A DNA stretch of 64,000 bases from Sphingomonas sp. PL-96 (GTDB lineage: Bacteria; Pseudomonadota; Alphaproteobacteria; Sphingomonadales; Sphingomonadaceae). The first letter of the stretch is position 1. Each line of letters opens with the position of its first letter. The stretch is taken from positions 992,001 through 1,056,000 of the forward strand of contig NZ_JAJFET010000001.1 in the NCBI RefSeq assembly GCF_020707215.1. Reading direction: 5' to 3'. Both the position numbers and the translations under genes were made by a program. Below are positions 17,791 through 26,408 of this stretch, one piece after another. The notes under the pieces are model-generated. The model saw only the letters and a list, made by a program, of their open reading frames with translations. It was not told where the DNA came from and did no database searches.

Positions 17791-18744
17791 ATGATCCGCT
17801 TCAAGACCGGGAACCTGGCCGCACTGGCCCTTGGCCTGAGTACGGTGGTGATGCTCGCCGCGCCCGGGGATGCCGACGCGCGCCGTCGTGGCAGCTTCGG
17901 CAGCCGGGGTGCCCGCACCTATCAGGCGCCGCCGACCACGGGCGTGGCGCCGCGCCAGACCGCGCCGGTGCAGCGTTCGATGACCGAGCGGCCCAATGCC
18001 TCGACCCAGGCGACCCAGGCCGGCCGCGGCGCGCCCGCACGTCGCGGCGGCCTGGGCCGGGGACTGATCGGCGGCCTGATCGCCGGCGGCCTGATCGGTG
18101 CGCTGCTGGGTGGCGGGCTCGGTTCGCTGGCCGGGGCGGGCATGCTGCTGGCGCTGCTGCAGGTGGCCGTGATCGGCGGCATCGCATGGCTGCTGTTCCG
18201 CATGTTCCGCCGCAAGCCTGCACTTGCCGGTGTCCCTGGCGGTTCGGTGGCGTCGCCCTTCACGCGACCGGAGCCGTACGCGGCACCGGCGCCGGCCCGC
18301 AGCTTCGCCGCCTCGGGCATTCCAGCGACCGCGCACCAGGACATCGCGATTGATCACGCCGATTGCGAGGCGTTCGAGCGGCTGCTGATCGAGGTGCAGG
18401 ATGCGTTCGGCAAGGAGGACTATGCACGGCTGCGCGAGCGCACCACGCCCGAGGTCATGTCCTATTTCGCGGAGGAACTCGGCCAGAACGCCACCAGCGG
18501 CCGCCGCAACGACGTGGTCGGCACCCGGCTGATCGACGCCGAGGTGGCGGAGGCGTGGCGGGAAGGCACGAGCGACTATGCCACCATCGCCATGCGCTAC
18601 GAGAGCATCGACGTGATGCGCGACCGCAGCACCGGTGCCGTCGTCGAGGGCGACCCCGACCGGCCCAGCCAGGCGACCGAACTGTGGACGTTCAAGCGGG
18701 ATGCGAACGGGGATTGGCGCCTCTCCGCGATCCAGGAGGCGTGA
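17791..18744 (+). CDS. Tim44-like domain membrane protein
   Basis: A 317-residue protein with an N-terminal signal or anchor (residues 8-30), an Arg/Ala/Pro-rich linker, a Gly-rich double hydrophobic stretch (GLGRGLIGGLIAGGLIGALLGG and the following LLALLQVAVIGGIAWLLF, about residues 88-145) and a C-terminal Tim44/TimA-like domain (IAIDHADCEAFERLLIEVQDAF to the end). In bacteria Tim44-like lipid-binding proteins of this layout are inner-membrane proteins of unclear function. A typical RSFRR-type basic linker joins membrane and soluble parts. A strong intrinsic terminator follows 23 nt after the stop, ending the unit that began with the zinc-ribbon gene. Confidence 0.88.
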   Translation: MIRFKTGNLAALALGLSTVVMLAAPGDADARRRGSFGSRGARTYQAPPTTGVAPRQTAPVQRSMTERPNASTQATQAGRGAPARRGGLGRGLIGGLIAGGLIGALLGGGLGSLAGAGMLLALLQVAVIGGIAWLLFRMFRRKPALAGVPGGSVASPFTRPEPYAAPAPARSFAASGIPATAHQDIAIDHADCEAFERLLIEVQDAFGKEDYARLRERTTPEVMSYFAEELGQNATSGRRNDVVGTRLIDAEVAEAWREGTSDYATIAMRYESIDVMRDRSTGAVVEGDPDRPSQATELWTFKRDANGDWRLSAIQEA

Positions 18745-18766
18745 CCGAAGCGCAGGTTCGCTAGAC

Positions 18767-18810
18767 GACAAGGGCGGGGCGGGAGCAATCTCGCCCCGCC
18801 CTTGTCTTTT
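18767..18810 (+). terminator. Strong rho-independent terminator after Tim44-like gene
   Basis: A perfect 15-bp stem (18767-18781 with 18792-18806, GACAAGGGCGGGGCG) with a 10-nt loop, followed by TTTT at 18807-18810. It terminates transcription of the plus-strand unit 17429-18744. Confidence 0.92.
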
Positions 18811-18965
18811 AAATCGTCTGAGCGTTGTCATGCTCGTCCGACGGGATTGCAGAACCGCAGCGGAAAGCGCCGGCCGCAAGACCGCGCCGCTGCGAATACA
18901 AACAAGCTGCTGGGTAGATCTCACCTTCCGGAAACTTCCGGAACTTCAGGTGCACTGACCTGGAA

Positions 18966-19040
18966 TGGTGACCCCTACGAGAATCGAACTCGTGTTTTCG
19001 CCGTGAGAGGGCGACGTCCTAACCGCTAGACGAAGGGGCC
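18966..19040 (-). tRNA. tRNA-Glu (anticodon CTC)
   Basis: The minus strand from 19040 to 18966 folds as a standard 75-nt tRNA with an encoded CCA. The acceptor stem GGCCCCT pairs with AGGGGTC (one G-T pair), the anticodon arm is CGCC-CTCTCAC-GGCG giving anticodon CTC, and the T arm is ACGAG-TTCGATT-CTCGT. The TCTAGCGGTTAGGAC D region is typical of tRNA-Glu. It is flanked by a sigma70-type promoter just upstream. Confidence 0.97.
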
Positions 19041-19059
19041 AATCGCTTGGTGAGGTGGC

Positions 19060-19088
19060 CGTTTACGGTCGGAGGCCGGGCACGTCAA
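19060..19088 (-). promoter_or_regulatory. Promoter of tRNA-Glu
   Basis: On the minus strand TTGACG (19088-19083), a 17-nt spacer and TAAACG (19065-19060) form a housekeeping promoter; the start site would lie about 10-15 nt before the tRNA 5' end at 19040. Confidence 0.6.
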
Positions 19089-19269
19089 GCGACCAATTTG
19101 CTCGGGTAAGTCTTTTTCGCAAGCCGCTGAGATTGCGCGCGAAAAGCCGGCTTCTTGGTCTCGCCCCCCGGAGCCGGGGGCTGATGCGTGACCGCGACTT
19201 GCCGTTCACCTTCTGGCAACCTTTCTTTCGGTGGCGCATTGAACCAGCAACAACCTTGTAGGTGATGCG

Positions 19270-19347
19270 ATGTTCAAGTTCGTTCCGGTCGTCTTTGCTT
19301 CGGTTCCCCTGGTAGCGGTGGTCAGCGCCTATGTGATGGTACACTGA
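19270..19347 (+). CDS. Very small hydrophobic ORF (25 aa)
   Basis: ATG at 19270 opens a 25-codon frame, MFKFVPVVFASVPLVAVVSA plus five residues, ending in TGA at 19345. It is almost entirely hydrophobic, consistent with a single-span membrane peptide. A weak AGGTG precedes the ATG. It stands alone between tRNA-Glu and the rplI operon terminator. Its amino-acid make-up differs from the random basic frames seen in this GC-rich DNA, which makes it plausible, but at this length chance cannot be excluded. No function can be assigned. Confidence 0.4.
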   Translation: MFKFVPVVFASVPLVAVVSAYVMVH

Positions 19348-19382
19348 TCGCCGCGGCCGGAAGCACCGGCAAGGCGCGCAGG

Positions 19383-19421
19383 CAAAAAGAAAGGGCCGTC
19401 GGGGAGTACCCGGCGGCCCTT
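19383..19421 (-). terminator. Intrinsic terminator of the rpsF-rpsR-rplI operon
   Basis: A 13-bp stem, with one T-G pair (19391-19403 with 19409-19421) and a 5-nt loop, is followed on the minus strand by TTTCTTTTTG (complement of 19381-19392). It ends the ribosomal-protein operon. The plus-strand side also carries a T-rich CTTCTTGTTTTC, so it may act in both directions. Confidence 0.9.
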
Positions 19422-19449
19422 CTTGTTTTCGGCGTTGCCGCGAGAAGCC

Positions 19450-20043
19450 TTAGGCCTCTTCGCCCACGGCCGGCGCGTCGTCGCGCGCGATCTCGCCCGG
19501 CTCGGCGTTGGGATCATAGTCCTCGGTGAAGCCGGCGGTGTCCTGCTCGAACATCGCAGCCATCACGTCGACGCCCTGCGCCTGCATGTCTGCCTCTTCC
19601 GGCGAACGTGCGACGTTGACCTTGACGGTCACCGCGACTTCCGGGTGCAGCGCGACACGCACTTCGTGCAGGCCGATCGCCTTGATCGGACGGTCGAGAA
19701 CGACCTGTGCCTTGTTGACCTTGTGGCCATCGGCAACCAGCGCCTCGACCAGGTCGCGAACCGCGACCGAGCCGTAGAGCTGGCCGGTATTCGATGCCTG
19801 ACGGATCAGGGTCACCGAGACGCCTTCCAGCGTCTTGGCTTCGGCCTGTGCGTCGGTGCGGCGCGACGCGTTGTCGGCCTCGATCCGCTCGCGGTTGGCT
19901 TCGAAGACCTTACGGTTGGCTTCGTTGGCGCGCAGCGCCTTCTTGCGCGGCAGAAGGAAGTTACGGGCAAAGCCGTCCTTCACCTTCACCACGTCGCCGA
20001 TGTGGCCGAGCTTCTCGACCCGCTCCAGCAGAATGACGTCCAT
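19450..20043 (-). CDS. rplI: 50S ribosomal protein L9
   Basis: A 197-residue L9 protein that binds 23S rRNA at the base of the L1 stalk. The conserved N-terminal domain is unmistakable: [19 protein letters not shown] then [17 protein letters not shown]. The long connecting helix (residues about 42-75) and C-terminal domain ([27 protein letters not shown]) follow. It is about 45 residues longer than the E. coli protein because of an acidic C-terminal extension ([18 protein letters not shown]), a feature common in sphingomonads. It is the last gene of rpsF-rpsR-rplI. Confidence 0.98.
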   Translation of the reverse strand: MDVILLERVEKLGHIGDVVKVKDGFARNFLLPRKKALRANEANRKVFEANRERIEADNASRRTDAQAEAKTLEGVSVTLIRQASNTGQLYGSVAVRDLVEALVADGHKVNKAQVVLDRPIKAIGLHEVRVALHPEVAVTVKVNVARSPEEADMQAQGVDVMAAMFEQDTAGFTEDYDPNAEPGEIARDDAPAVGEEA

Positions 20044-20055
20044 GTCGGGCGCTCC

Positions 20056-20280
20056 TTACTTCACGATGTAGGGCAGCAGGCCCAGATGGCGCGCGCGCTT
20101 GATGGCCTGGGCCAGTTCGCGCTGCTTCTTTGCGCTCACCGAAGTGATGCGCGACGGGACGATCTTGCCACGCTCGGACACGAAGCCCTGCAGCAGACGG
20201 ACGTCCTTATAGTCGATCCGGGGAGCATCCTTGCCCGAAAAGGGGCAGCTCTTGCGGCGGCGGAAAAACGGTCGTGCCAT
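20056..20280 (-). CDS. rpsR: 30S ribosomal protein S18
   Basis: A 74-residue S18, the partner of S6 on the platform of the small subunit. The signature [11 protein letters not shown] near the N-terminus, [19 protein letters not shown] in the middle and [15 protein letters not shown] at the end are fully conserved. One Cys is present, so this is not a full zinc-binding (C+) form. It lies 12 nt from rpsF and 12 nt from rplI in one operon. Confidence 0.99.
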   Translation of the reverse strand: MARPFFRRRKSCPFSGKDAPRIDYKDVRLLQGFVSERGKIVPSRITSVSAKKQRELAQAIKRARHLGLLPYIVK

Positions 20281-20292
20281 GATGATGCTCCT

Positions 20293-20709
20293 TTACGCTT
20301 CTTCGCGGCGCGGGCCGCGGTCTTCGCGGGGACCACGATCGTCGCGGTCGCGGCCACGACCACCACGGTCGCCACGCTCCGAACGCTCGCTCTTGCGCAT
20401 CATCACGGTCGGGCCGTCTTCCAGCTTGTCGACCTTGACGGTCATGAAGCGGATCACGTCCTCGTTGATCTGGGTCTGGCGCTCCAGCTCGGCGACCACG
20501 CCAGCCGGCGCGTCGATTTCGAGCATGACATAGTGCGCCTTGCGGTTCTTGGCGATCCGGTAGGCCAGCGAGCGCAGCCCCCAGGTCTCCGTCTTCACGA
20601 CGCGGCCGTTGTTGTCTTCGATGATTTTCGTGGCGGTTTCCGCCAGCTGGTCCACCTGCGCCTGTGCCAGATCCTGGCGCGCAAGGAACACATGCTCGTA
20701 CAGAGCCAT
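20293..20709 (-). CDS. rpsF: 30S ribosomal protein S6
   Basis: A 138-residue S6, first gene of the rpsF-rpsR-rplI operon; it forms a heterodimer with S18. Conserved parts are [35 protein letters not shown] and the final beta strand [10 protein letters not shown]. The C-terminus (residues about 105-138) is a low-complexity run of Arg, Asp, Gly and Glu, often seen in alphaproteobacterial S6. The 150-nt gap upstream (20710-20860) should hold its promoter, but I see no convincing element. Confidence 0.98.
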   Translation of the reverse strand: MALYEHVFLARQDLAQAQVDQLAETATKIIEDNNGRVVKTETWGLRSLAYRIAKNRKAHYVMLEIDAPAGVVAELERQTQINEDVIRFMTVKVDKLEDGPTVMMRKSERSERGDRGGRGRDRDDRGPREDRGPRREEA

Positions 20710-20860
20710 GCTGTTACCTTAATGTTGGCCGATCGCTGACGCCGCCCCATGCGACGCCCCTCCGACTGTCGTCCGTATTCAAATCGGGGGCGGAAAAGCA
20801 GATGCCTTCCACCCCCGAGGACCCGTGCCTGTACCGTGTAAGCGGCGAAAGGCAAGGCAT

Positions 20861-21223
20861 TTAGTTGGCAAGGGCGCCGCCGAGCACGGCACCGATCAGG
20901 CCACTCGCCAGCGCGACCAGTACGGCGTCGTTACCGGACTGCACCCACTGGTAGCCACGCGGCGGCGCATAGAGGCGGCCGTGGGTCCGGTAGTCGACCT
21001 GGCGATAGTTGCGGGCATAGCGGCTGTCGAACCGTTCGCCGCGCTGCCAGTTGCGGTTCTGCTGCGCCTGGGCGTAGCCGCGCTGCGGCGTGCGGGTGAC
21101 CTGCTTGTGGACGACGGTGGTCCGCTCGGTGCGGGCCGGCCCATGGTCCCCGCGCTGCGGCGCGGCCATGGCGGGCGTCGCGAGCAGCGAAGCGGCGACG
21201 GCGGCGAGAACGAACTTCTTCAT
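20861..21223 (-). CDS. RcnB-like periplasmic protein
   Basis: A 120-residue exported protein. The signal peptide is MKKFVLAAVAASLLATPAMA, and the middle is rich in Gln, Arg and Asn (residues 22-70). The C-terminal part VDYRTHGRLYAPPRGYQWVQ and the following LVALASGLIGAVLGGAL match the RcnB family, named for an E. coli periplasmic protein that affects nickel and cobalt homeostasis. In sphingomonads such proteins are abundant and not functionally proven. It is a single gene, divergent from fabD, with a 5' leader containing GGAG before the ATG. Confidence 0.85.
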   Translation of the reverse strand: MKKFVLAAVAASLLATPAMAAPQRGDHGPARTERTTVVHKQVTRTPQRGYAQAQQNRNWQRGERFDSRYARNYRQVDYRTHGRLYAPPRGYQWVQSGNDAVLVALASGLIGAVLGGALAN

Positions 21224-21395
21224 GGGAACCTACTCCTTCATCACCCTCAGTGGCGATGAAGACAATCTGGGGGCTGGCTGTCGCAGGCGTTTGTCGCGGA
21301 ACGGGCGAAATGGTCGCAAGCTGTCGCGGCGCGCGGGCTTGCGTTCATCTTGCCGCTCGGCCTAACCGGCGGGTTCGAGATCCAAGGAGAGGCAC

Positions 21396-22355
21396 GTGCG
21401 CGCTTTCATCTTTCCCGGCCAGGGGAGCCAGTCGGTCGGCATGGGGGCGGCACTCGCTGCCGCATCGCCCCATGCCCGCGAGGTGTTCGGGGAGGTTGAC
21501 GAGGCGCTCGGGCAGAATCTCTTCCGCCTGATGTCCGAAGGTCCTGCCGACGAACTGACGCTGACCGAGAATGCCCAGCCGGCGATCATGGCCAACGCCA
21601 TCGCCGTGCTGCGCGTCCTGGAGAAGGAAGGCGGCATCCGCCTTGCCGACAAGGCCGACTTCGTCGCGGGCCATTCGCTTGGCGAATATAGCGCATTGTG
21701 CGCGGCGGGGGCGTTCGACCTTGCCACCACCGCGCGGCTGCTGAAGCTGCGCGGGCAGGCGATGCAGGCTGCGGTGCCGGTGGGCGAGGGCGCCATGGCC
21801 GCGCTGCTGGGCGTCGACCTGGAAAAGGCGCAGACGATCGCGGGCGCTGCCGCCGACTCGATCCTCGCCGAAGGCGGCCCGCAGCTGGTCTCCACCGTCG
21901 CCAACGACAATGATCCGAGCCAGGTGGTGATCTCCGGCCATCGCCAGGCGATCGAGCGCGCGGTCGCGCTTGCCAAGGAGATGGGCGCCAAGCGCGCGCT
22001 GCTGCTGCCGGTCTCGGCGCCGTTCCACTGCCCGCTGATGCAGCCGGCGGCGGAGGCGATGGAGAATGCACTGCTCGACGCCGATCTGCGCGCGCCGCTG
22101 GTGCCGGTCTATGCCAATGTCGACGCCGTGGCGATTGCCGATCCCGGCGCGATCCGGGTCGCGCTGGTCCAACAGGTGACCGGCATGGTGCGGTGGCGCG
22201 AATCGGTGCTGGCGATGCAGGACGCCGGCGTCAGCGACTTCGTCGAGTTCGGCGGCAAGGTGCTCGGCCCGATGGTCAAGCGGATCGCACCCGATGCGAC
22301 CCCCACCAGCGTGGTGACGATGGACGACATCGAGGCGCTCGTCGCGCGCCTCTGA
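21396..22355 (+). CDS. fabD: Malonyl-CoA:ACP transacylase
   Basis: A 319-residue FabD that loads malonyl groups from CoA onto acyl carrier protein, the entry to type II fatty acid synthesis. FIFPGQGSQSVGMG at the N-terminus, the nucleophile in AGHSLGEYSA (S94), the His of PVSAPFHCPLM, and the C-terminal VEFGGKVLGPMVKRI are conserved. Translation starts at GTG 21396, supported by AAGGAGA at 21384-21390. It leads a fabD-fabG-acpP-fabF-mltG cluster, with fabG 14 nt downstream. Confidence 0.98.
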   Translation: MRAFIFPGQGSQSVGMGAALAAASPHAREVFGEVDEALGQNLFRLMSEGPADELTLTENAQPAIMANAIAVLRVLEKEGGIRLADKADFVAGHSLGEYSALCAAGAFDLATTARLLKLRGQAMQAAVPVGEGAMAALLGVDLEKAQTIAGAAADSILAEGGPQLVSTVANDNDPSQVVISGHRQAIERAVALAKEMGAKRALLLPVSAPFHCPLMQPAAEAMENALLDADLRAPLVPVYANVDAVAIADPGAIRVALVQQVTGMVRWRESVLAMQDAGVSDFVEFGGKVLGPMVKRIAPDATPTSVVTMDDIEALVARL

Positions 22356-22369
22356 ACAGGAACCAGGAT

Positions 22370-23107
22370 ATGTTCGACCTTACAGGCATGACCGCGCTGG
22401 TGACCGGCGCATCCGGCGGCATTGGCTCCGCCATCGCTAAGGCGCTGGCAGGGCAGGGTGCCCGGCTCGCGCTCTCGGGCTCCAACCTCGACAAGCTGGA
22501 AGCCTTCAAGGCGGAGCTGGGCGGCGATCACGTCGCGCTGCCGTGCAATCTCTCCGATGGTGCGGCCGTCGACCAGCTGGTGCCGCAGGCGGTGCAGGCG
22601 CTCGGCAAGCTCGACATTCTCGTCAACAATGCCGGCGTCACGCGCGACAACCTCGCCATGCGGATGAAGGATGACGAATGGGATCAGGTGATCCGCGTCA
22701 ACCTGGAAGCCGCGTTCCGCCTCGCACGCGCTGCCGCCAAGCCGATGATGAAGGCCCGTTTCGGACGCATCGTGTCGATCACCTCCGTTGTCGGCCAGAC
22801 CGGCAATCCCGGCCAGGCCAACTATGCCGCGTCCAAGGCGGGGCTGGTCGGTCTGTCCAAGGCGCTGGCCCAGGAACTGGCGAGCCGCGGCATCACGGTG
22901 AACTGCGTGGCACCGGGCTTTATTCGCTCGGCGATGACCGACGTGCTGCCCGACGCGCAGAAGCAGGGCCTGCTGGGCAAGATCCCGGCCGGCGATCTGG
23001 GCACGGGAGAGGACATCGGTGCTGCCGTTGTCTATCTCGCGAGCCGCGAAGCGGGATACGTCACCGGCCAGACGCTGCACGTGAACGGCGGCATGGCAAT
23101 GATCTGA
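22370..23107 (+). CDS. fabG: 3-oxoacyl-ACP reductase
   Basis: A 245-residue short-chain dehydrogenase that reduces beta-ketoacyl-ACP with NADPH in each elongation round. The Rossmann motif is TGASGGIGSA, NNAG is present in VNNAGVTRDNL, and the catalytic triad lies in SITSVVG and the NYAASKAG segment. The C-terminal GQTLHVNGGMAMI is typical of FabG. The ATG at 22370 lies 14 nt after fabD; longer upstream open frame belongs to the fabD shadow. Neighbours make the fatty-acid role secure. Confidence 0.98.
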   Translation: MFDLTGMTALVTGASGGIGSAIAKALAGQGARLALSGSNLDKLEAFKAELGGDHVALPCNLSDGAAVDQLVPQAVQALGKLDILVNNAGVTRDNLAMRMKDDEWDQVIRVNLEAAFRLARAAAKPMMKARFGRIVSITSVVGQTGNPGQANYAASKAGLVGLSKALAQELASRGITVNCVAPGFIRSAMTDVLPDAQKQGLLGKIPAGDLGTGEDIGAAVVYLASREAGYVTGQTLHVNGGMAMI

Positions 23108-23208
23108 GCTGCTGCACGCTCCGACGCGCTCGGCCCCTTGCAAGCGAACGGGCGGCGTTCTAGGTGCGTTCAGGAATTCGCGTTACAGCATTTGAAGAGG
23201 AACAGGGA

Positions 23209-23445
23209 ATGAGCGAGACCGCCGATCGCGTGAAGAAGATCGTCGTCGAGCATCTGGGCGTCGAGGCCGAGAAGGTGACCGAGGACGCCAGCTTCATCGA
23301 CGACCTGGGCGCAGACAGCCTCGACATTGTCGAGCTGGTGATGGCGTTCGAGGAAGAGTTCGGGGTCGAGATTCCCGATGATGCCGCCGAGAAGATCACG
23401 ACCGTCAAGGACGCGATCAACTACATCGACGAGCACAAGGGCTGA
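23209..23445 (+). CDS. acpP: Acyl carrier protein
   Basis: A 78-residue acidic ACP, the carrier of growing fatty acids. The phosphopantetheine site is [10 protein letters not shown] (S37), and the four-helix layout with [18 protein letters not shown] at the start and [11 protein letters not shown] at the end is standard. The ATG at 23209 is preceded by AGGGA; a longer frame starting at 23164 adds residues not found in ACPs. It lies between fabG and fabF, as usual. Confidence 0.98.
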   Translation: MSETADRVKKIVVEHLGVEAEKVTEDASFIDDLGADSLDIVELVMAFEEEFGVEIPDDAAEKITTVKDAINYIDEHKG

Positions 23446-23577
23446 GCCCTGCCGGTCCGGTCGCGGTGACGCGACGGGGCCGCGGCTGACGCCGATCAGG
23501 AACGGCCCTCCGTCCCGCCGCGACAAGCGAGGGGCGGGGGGCCGTTCGCATTTGAAGAGCACAGACGGAGAGTTGCC

Positions 23578-24837
23578 ATGCGCCGCGTAGTCGTGACCGG
23601 CCTCGGCCTCGTCACCCCGCTGGGTGCCGATGTCGAAACGGCCTGGAAGAACATCATCGCCAGCAAGTCGGGCGCCGGGACGATCACCCGCTTCGACGCG
23701 ACCGACTTCCACACCAACTATGCCTGCGAAGTGAAGCCGGCGGATCATGAATATGGGTTCGACCCGAACAAGCGCGTGGACCACAAGGTTCAGCGCCAGG
23801 TCGATCCGTTCATCGTCTTCGGCATCGACGCCGCAGGCCAGGCGATCGAGGACGCCGGCCTCACCGACATGAGCGAGGAAGCGCGTTATCGCGCCGGCTG
23901 CTCGATCGGCGCGGGCATTGGCGGTCTCCCGGGCATCGAAAGCGAGTCGCTGGTGCTCGCGGCCAAGGGCCCGAAGCGCGTGTCGCCGCACTTCGTCCAC
24001 GGCCGGCTGATCAACCTGATCTCGGGTCAGGTCTCGATCAAATACGGGCTGCTGGGTCCGAATCATGCAGTGGTCACCGCCTGCTCGACCGGCGCGCATT
24101 CGATCGGCGATGCCGCGCGAATGATCGCGATGGACGACGCGGACGTGATGCTGGCAGGCGGCGCCGAGGGTGCGATCTGCCCGATCGGCATCGCCGGCTT
24201 CGGCCAGGCGCGTGCGCTGTCGACGGGTTTCCGCGACGATCCCACCAAGGGCAGCCGCCCGTACGACAAGGATCGCGACGGCTTCGTCATGGGCGAAGGC
24301 GCGGGCGTGGTGGTGCTCGAGGAATATGAGCATGCCAAGAAGCGCGGCGCCAAGATCTATGCCGAGGTGATCGGTTATGGCCTGTCGGGCGACGCCTATC
24401 ACGTGACGGCGCCGCATCCCGAGGGGTCGGGCGCGTTCCGCTCGATGGAAATGGCGCTGCGCAAGTCGGGCCTGGCGCTCTCCGACATCGACTATATCAA
24501 CGCGCACGGCACCTCGACGCCGCTCGGCGACGAGCTCGAACTCGGCGCCGTTCGTCGCCTGTTCGGCAGCGCCATGGACGGCGTATCGATGAGCTCGACC
24601 AAGTCGGCGATCGGGCATCTGCTCGGCGGCGCCGGCGCCGTCGAGTCGATCTTTTGCATCCTGGCGATGCGCGACGGCATCGTCCCGCCGACGCTCAACC
24701 TCGACAATCCGAGCGACAATTGCGCAGGCGTCGACCTGGTCCCGCACGTCGCCAAGGAGCGCAAGGTGAAGGCGATCCTGAACAACTCGTTCGGCTTCGG
24801 CGGCACCAACGCCTCGCTGGTGATGAAGGCGATCTGA
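23578..24837 (+). CDS. fabF: 3-oxoacyl-ACP synthase II
   Basis: A 419-residue condensing enzyme that extends acyl-ACP with malonyl-ACP. It has the Cys-His-His triad of KAS I/II enzymes: C169 in VVTACSTGAHSIGDA, the first His in INAHGTSTPLGD and the second in KSAIGHLLGGAGA. NNSFGFGGTNASLV near the end is conserved. Start MRRVVVTGLGLVTPLG is typical. The 132-nt gap after acpP contains GGAGAG just before the ATG. Part of the fab cluster. Confidence 0.98.
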   Translation: MRRVVVTGLGLVTPLGADVETAWKNIIASKSGAGTITRFDATDFHTNYACEVKPADHEYGFDPNKRVDHKVQRQVDPFIVFGIDAAGQAIEDAGLTDMSEEARYRAGCSIGAGIGGLPGIESESLVLAAKGPKRVSPHFVHGRLINLISGQVSIKYGLLGPNHAVVTACSTGAHSIGDAARMIAMDDADVMLAGGAEGAICPIGIAGFGQARALSTGFRDDPTKGSRPYDKDRDGFVMGEGAGVVVLEEYEHAKKRGAKIYAEVIGYGLSGDAYHVTAPHPEGSGAFRSMEMALRKSGLALSDIDYINAHGTSTPLGDELELGAVRRLFGSAMDGVSMSSTKSAIGHLLGGAGAVESIFCILAMRDGIVPPTLNLDNPSDNCAGVDLVPHVAKERKVKAILNNSFGFGGTNASLVMKAI

Positions 24838-24877
24838 TGCGGGTTGGCGCATCGCCGCAGTCCTGGAGCCGCGGCTG

Positions 24878-25846
24878 ATGCGTCGTCTCGGATGCCTGGG
24901 CATGGTCCTGGCTCTGGTGCTGCTCGTCACCCTGTTCGGGGTGGCGAGGAGCTGGACCGGAGCGGGACCGGCCGAAAAAGACCTGGCAGTGGTGGTGCCG
25001 AACGGCGCCACCTTGTCGCGCGCTGCGACCGAGCTGGAAAAGGCCGGCGCGATCCGCTCGGCCAGTCGCTTCCTCTTGTTCGCGCGCGTGCTGGGCTCCG
25101 ACGCGCCGATCCGCGCGGGCGAATATCGCGTGCCGGCACAAGCCAGCCAGTCCGACGTGCTGGAACTGCTGCAGAGCGGCAAGGTCATCCAGCGCCGGGT
25201 GACGGTGCCCGAGGGCATGCCCTCCGTGCTGGTGCACGAAGCACTGATGCGCGCGCCGCACCTGACCGGCACCGTGGCGGTGCCGGAAGAGGGCAGCGTG
25301 CTTCCCGACACCTATGATTATCAGCGCGGCGACACGCGCCAGGCGGTGCTGGACCGCATGCAGGCGGCGATGCGCGACTATCTCGCCGCTGCCTGGAAGC
25401 GGCGTAAGCCCACCGCGGTCGTGCGCAGCCCGCGCGAAGCGCTGACGCTCGCCTCGATCGTTGAGAAGGAGACCGCCAAGGCAGCGGAGCGGCGGGCGGT
25501 CGCGGCGGTCTACAGCAACCGCCTGCGCCAGGGCATGCCGCTGCAGGCGGACCCAACCGTCATCTACCCGGTCACCAAGGGGCGGCCGCTCGGTCGGCGC
25601 ATCCTGCGTTCCGAACTGGACGCGAAGAACGGCTACAACACTTATGCGTCCGCCGGACTGCCGGTCGGCCCGATCGCCAATCCGGGGCGCGCGTCGATCG
25701 ATGCGGTGCTCGATCCCGCCGCGACCAGCGCGCTCTACTTCGTCGCAGACGGCACGGGCGGCCATGTGTTCGCGGACACGCTCGAACAGCACAACGCCAA
25801 CGTGCGCAAATGGTACGCGATCCGCCGTGCGCGCGGGGAGATGTAG
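24878..25846 (+). CDS. mltG: Endolytic murein transglycosylase MltG (YceG-like)
   Basis: A 322-residue inner-membrane protein with a single N-terminal transmembrane segment (residues 4-24) and a periplasmic YceG domain. It cuts nascent peptidoglycan glycan strands. The catalytic Glu lies in LASIVEKETAKAAERR, and NTYASAGLPVGPIANPGRASI and YFVADGTGGHVFADT are conserved. It follows fabF by 40 nt, an arrangement common in proteobacteria near acpP-fabF. It ends just before the convergent minus-strand gene at 25852. Confidence 0.96.
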   Translation: MRRLGCLGMVLALVLLVTLFGVARSWTGAGPAEKDLAVVVPNGATLSRAATELEKAGAIRSASRFLLFARVLGSDAPIRAGEYRVPAQASQSDVLELLQSGKVIQRRVTVPEGMPSVLVHEALMRAPHLTGTVAVPEEGSVLPDTYDYQRGDTRQAVLDRMQAAMRDYLAAAWKRRKPTAVVRSPREALTLASIVEKETAKAAERRAVAAVYSNRLRQGMPLQADPTVIYPVTKGRPLGRRILRSELDAKNGYNTYASAGLPVGPIANPGRASIDAVLDPAATSALYFVADGTGGHVFADTLEQHNANVRKWYAIRRARGEM

Positions 25847-25851
25847 ACCGT

Positions 25852-26400
25852 CTAGTTCGGTCGGTTGGCGCTGGTGAGCCGCCGGCGTACTTCGGCGGTG
25901 AGGGCTTCCATGCTGTCCACCTGCCGGATGCCGTAGCGTTCAGCAGTGATGTCTACGTTGCCCTTGCGCCAGAAGCCCGGCGGACACAGCACGATCAGCT
26001 TCCCCGACCGCGCATGTAGCCCCATCTCCAGCAAGCTGACGGGGCTTTGGGTGCCGGGTGCGAGGTAGAGGACGATCACGTCGGCGGACTCGAGCGCGCT
26101 AAGTTCCCACTCGACCTGTTTGCGGAAGTGGGGTTGGCTCGCTTCGGGCTTCCAGGCCGGGTTCCAGTCCGTGCGACGCGGATTGAGGATCGTCACATCG
26201 AGGTCGCCGAGTGCTTTTACGAACTCGGCTTGCCAGTCCGTCGCCTTGCCCATGTCGATGCTGCCGGCCAGGAACACACGCGGGTGCGCATGATCCTGCG
26301 GGAGCGGTGCGGGCGACGTGATCAACCGCGGCTGGGCCGCAGCCGTCCCGGAAAGGACGACCGCGAGCGCCGGCAGCAGTGCACACAGCAGGCGACCCAC
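25852..26400 (-). CDS. Secreted nucleoside 2-deoxyribosyltransferase-like protein
   Basis: A 182-residue protein whose mature part resembles the nucleoside 2-deoxyribosyltransferase-like superfamily: RVFLAGSIDMGKATDWQ, TILNPRRTDWNP, and WELSALESADVIVLYL followed by SPVSLLEMGLHA, where the Glu matches the catalytic Glu position of these enzymes. Unusually it has an N-terminal signal peptide (LLCALLPALAVVLSGTAAAQ), so it should be periplasmic, while known relatives are cytosolic. It starts at GTG 26400, 8 nt after the eda stop, and therefore looks like the last gene of the Entner-Doudoroff operon. Activity and substrate are not known. Confidence 0.75.
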   Translation of the reverse strand: MGRLLCALLPALAVVLSGTAAAQPRLITSPAPLPQDHAHPRVFLAGSIDMGKATDWQAEFVKALGDLDVTILNPRRTDWNPAWKPEASQPHFRKQVEWELSALESADVIVLYLAPGTQSPVSLLEMGLHARSGKLIVLCPPGFWRKGNVDITAERYGIRQVDSMEALTAEVRRRLTSANRPN

Positions 26401-26408
26401 GCCTGGTT

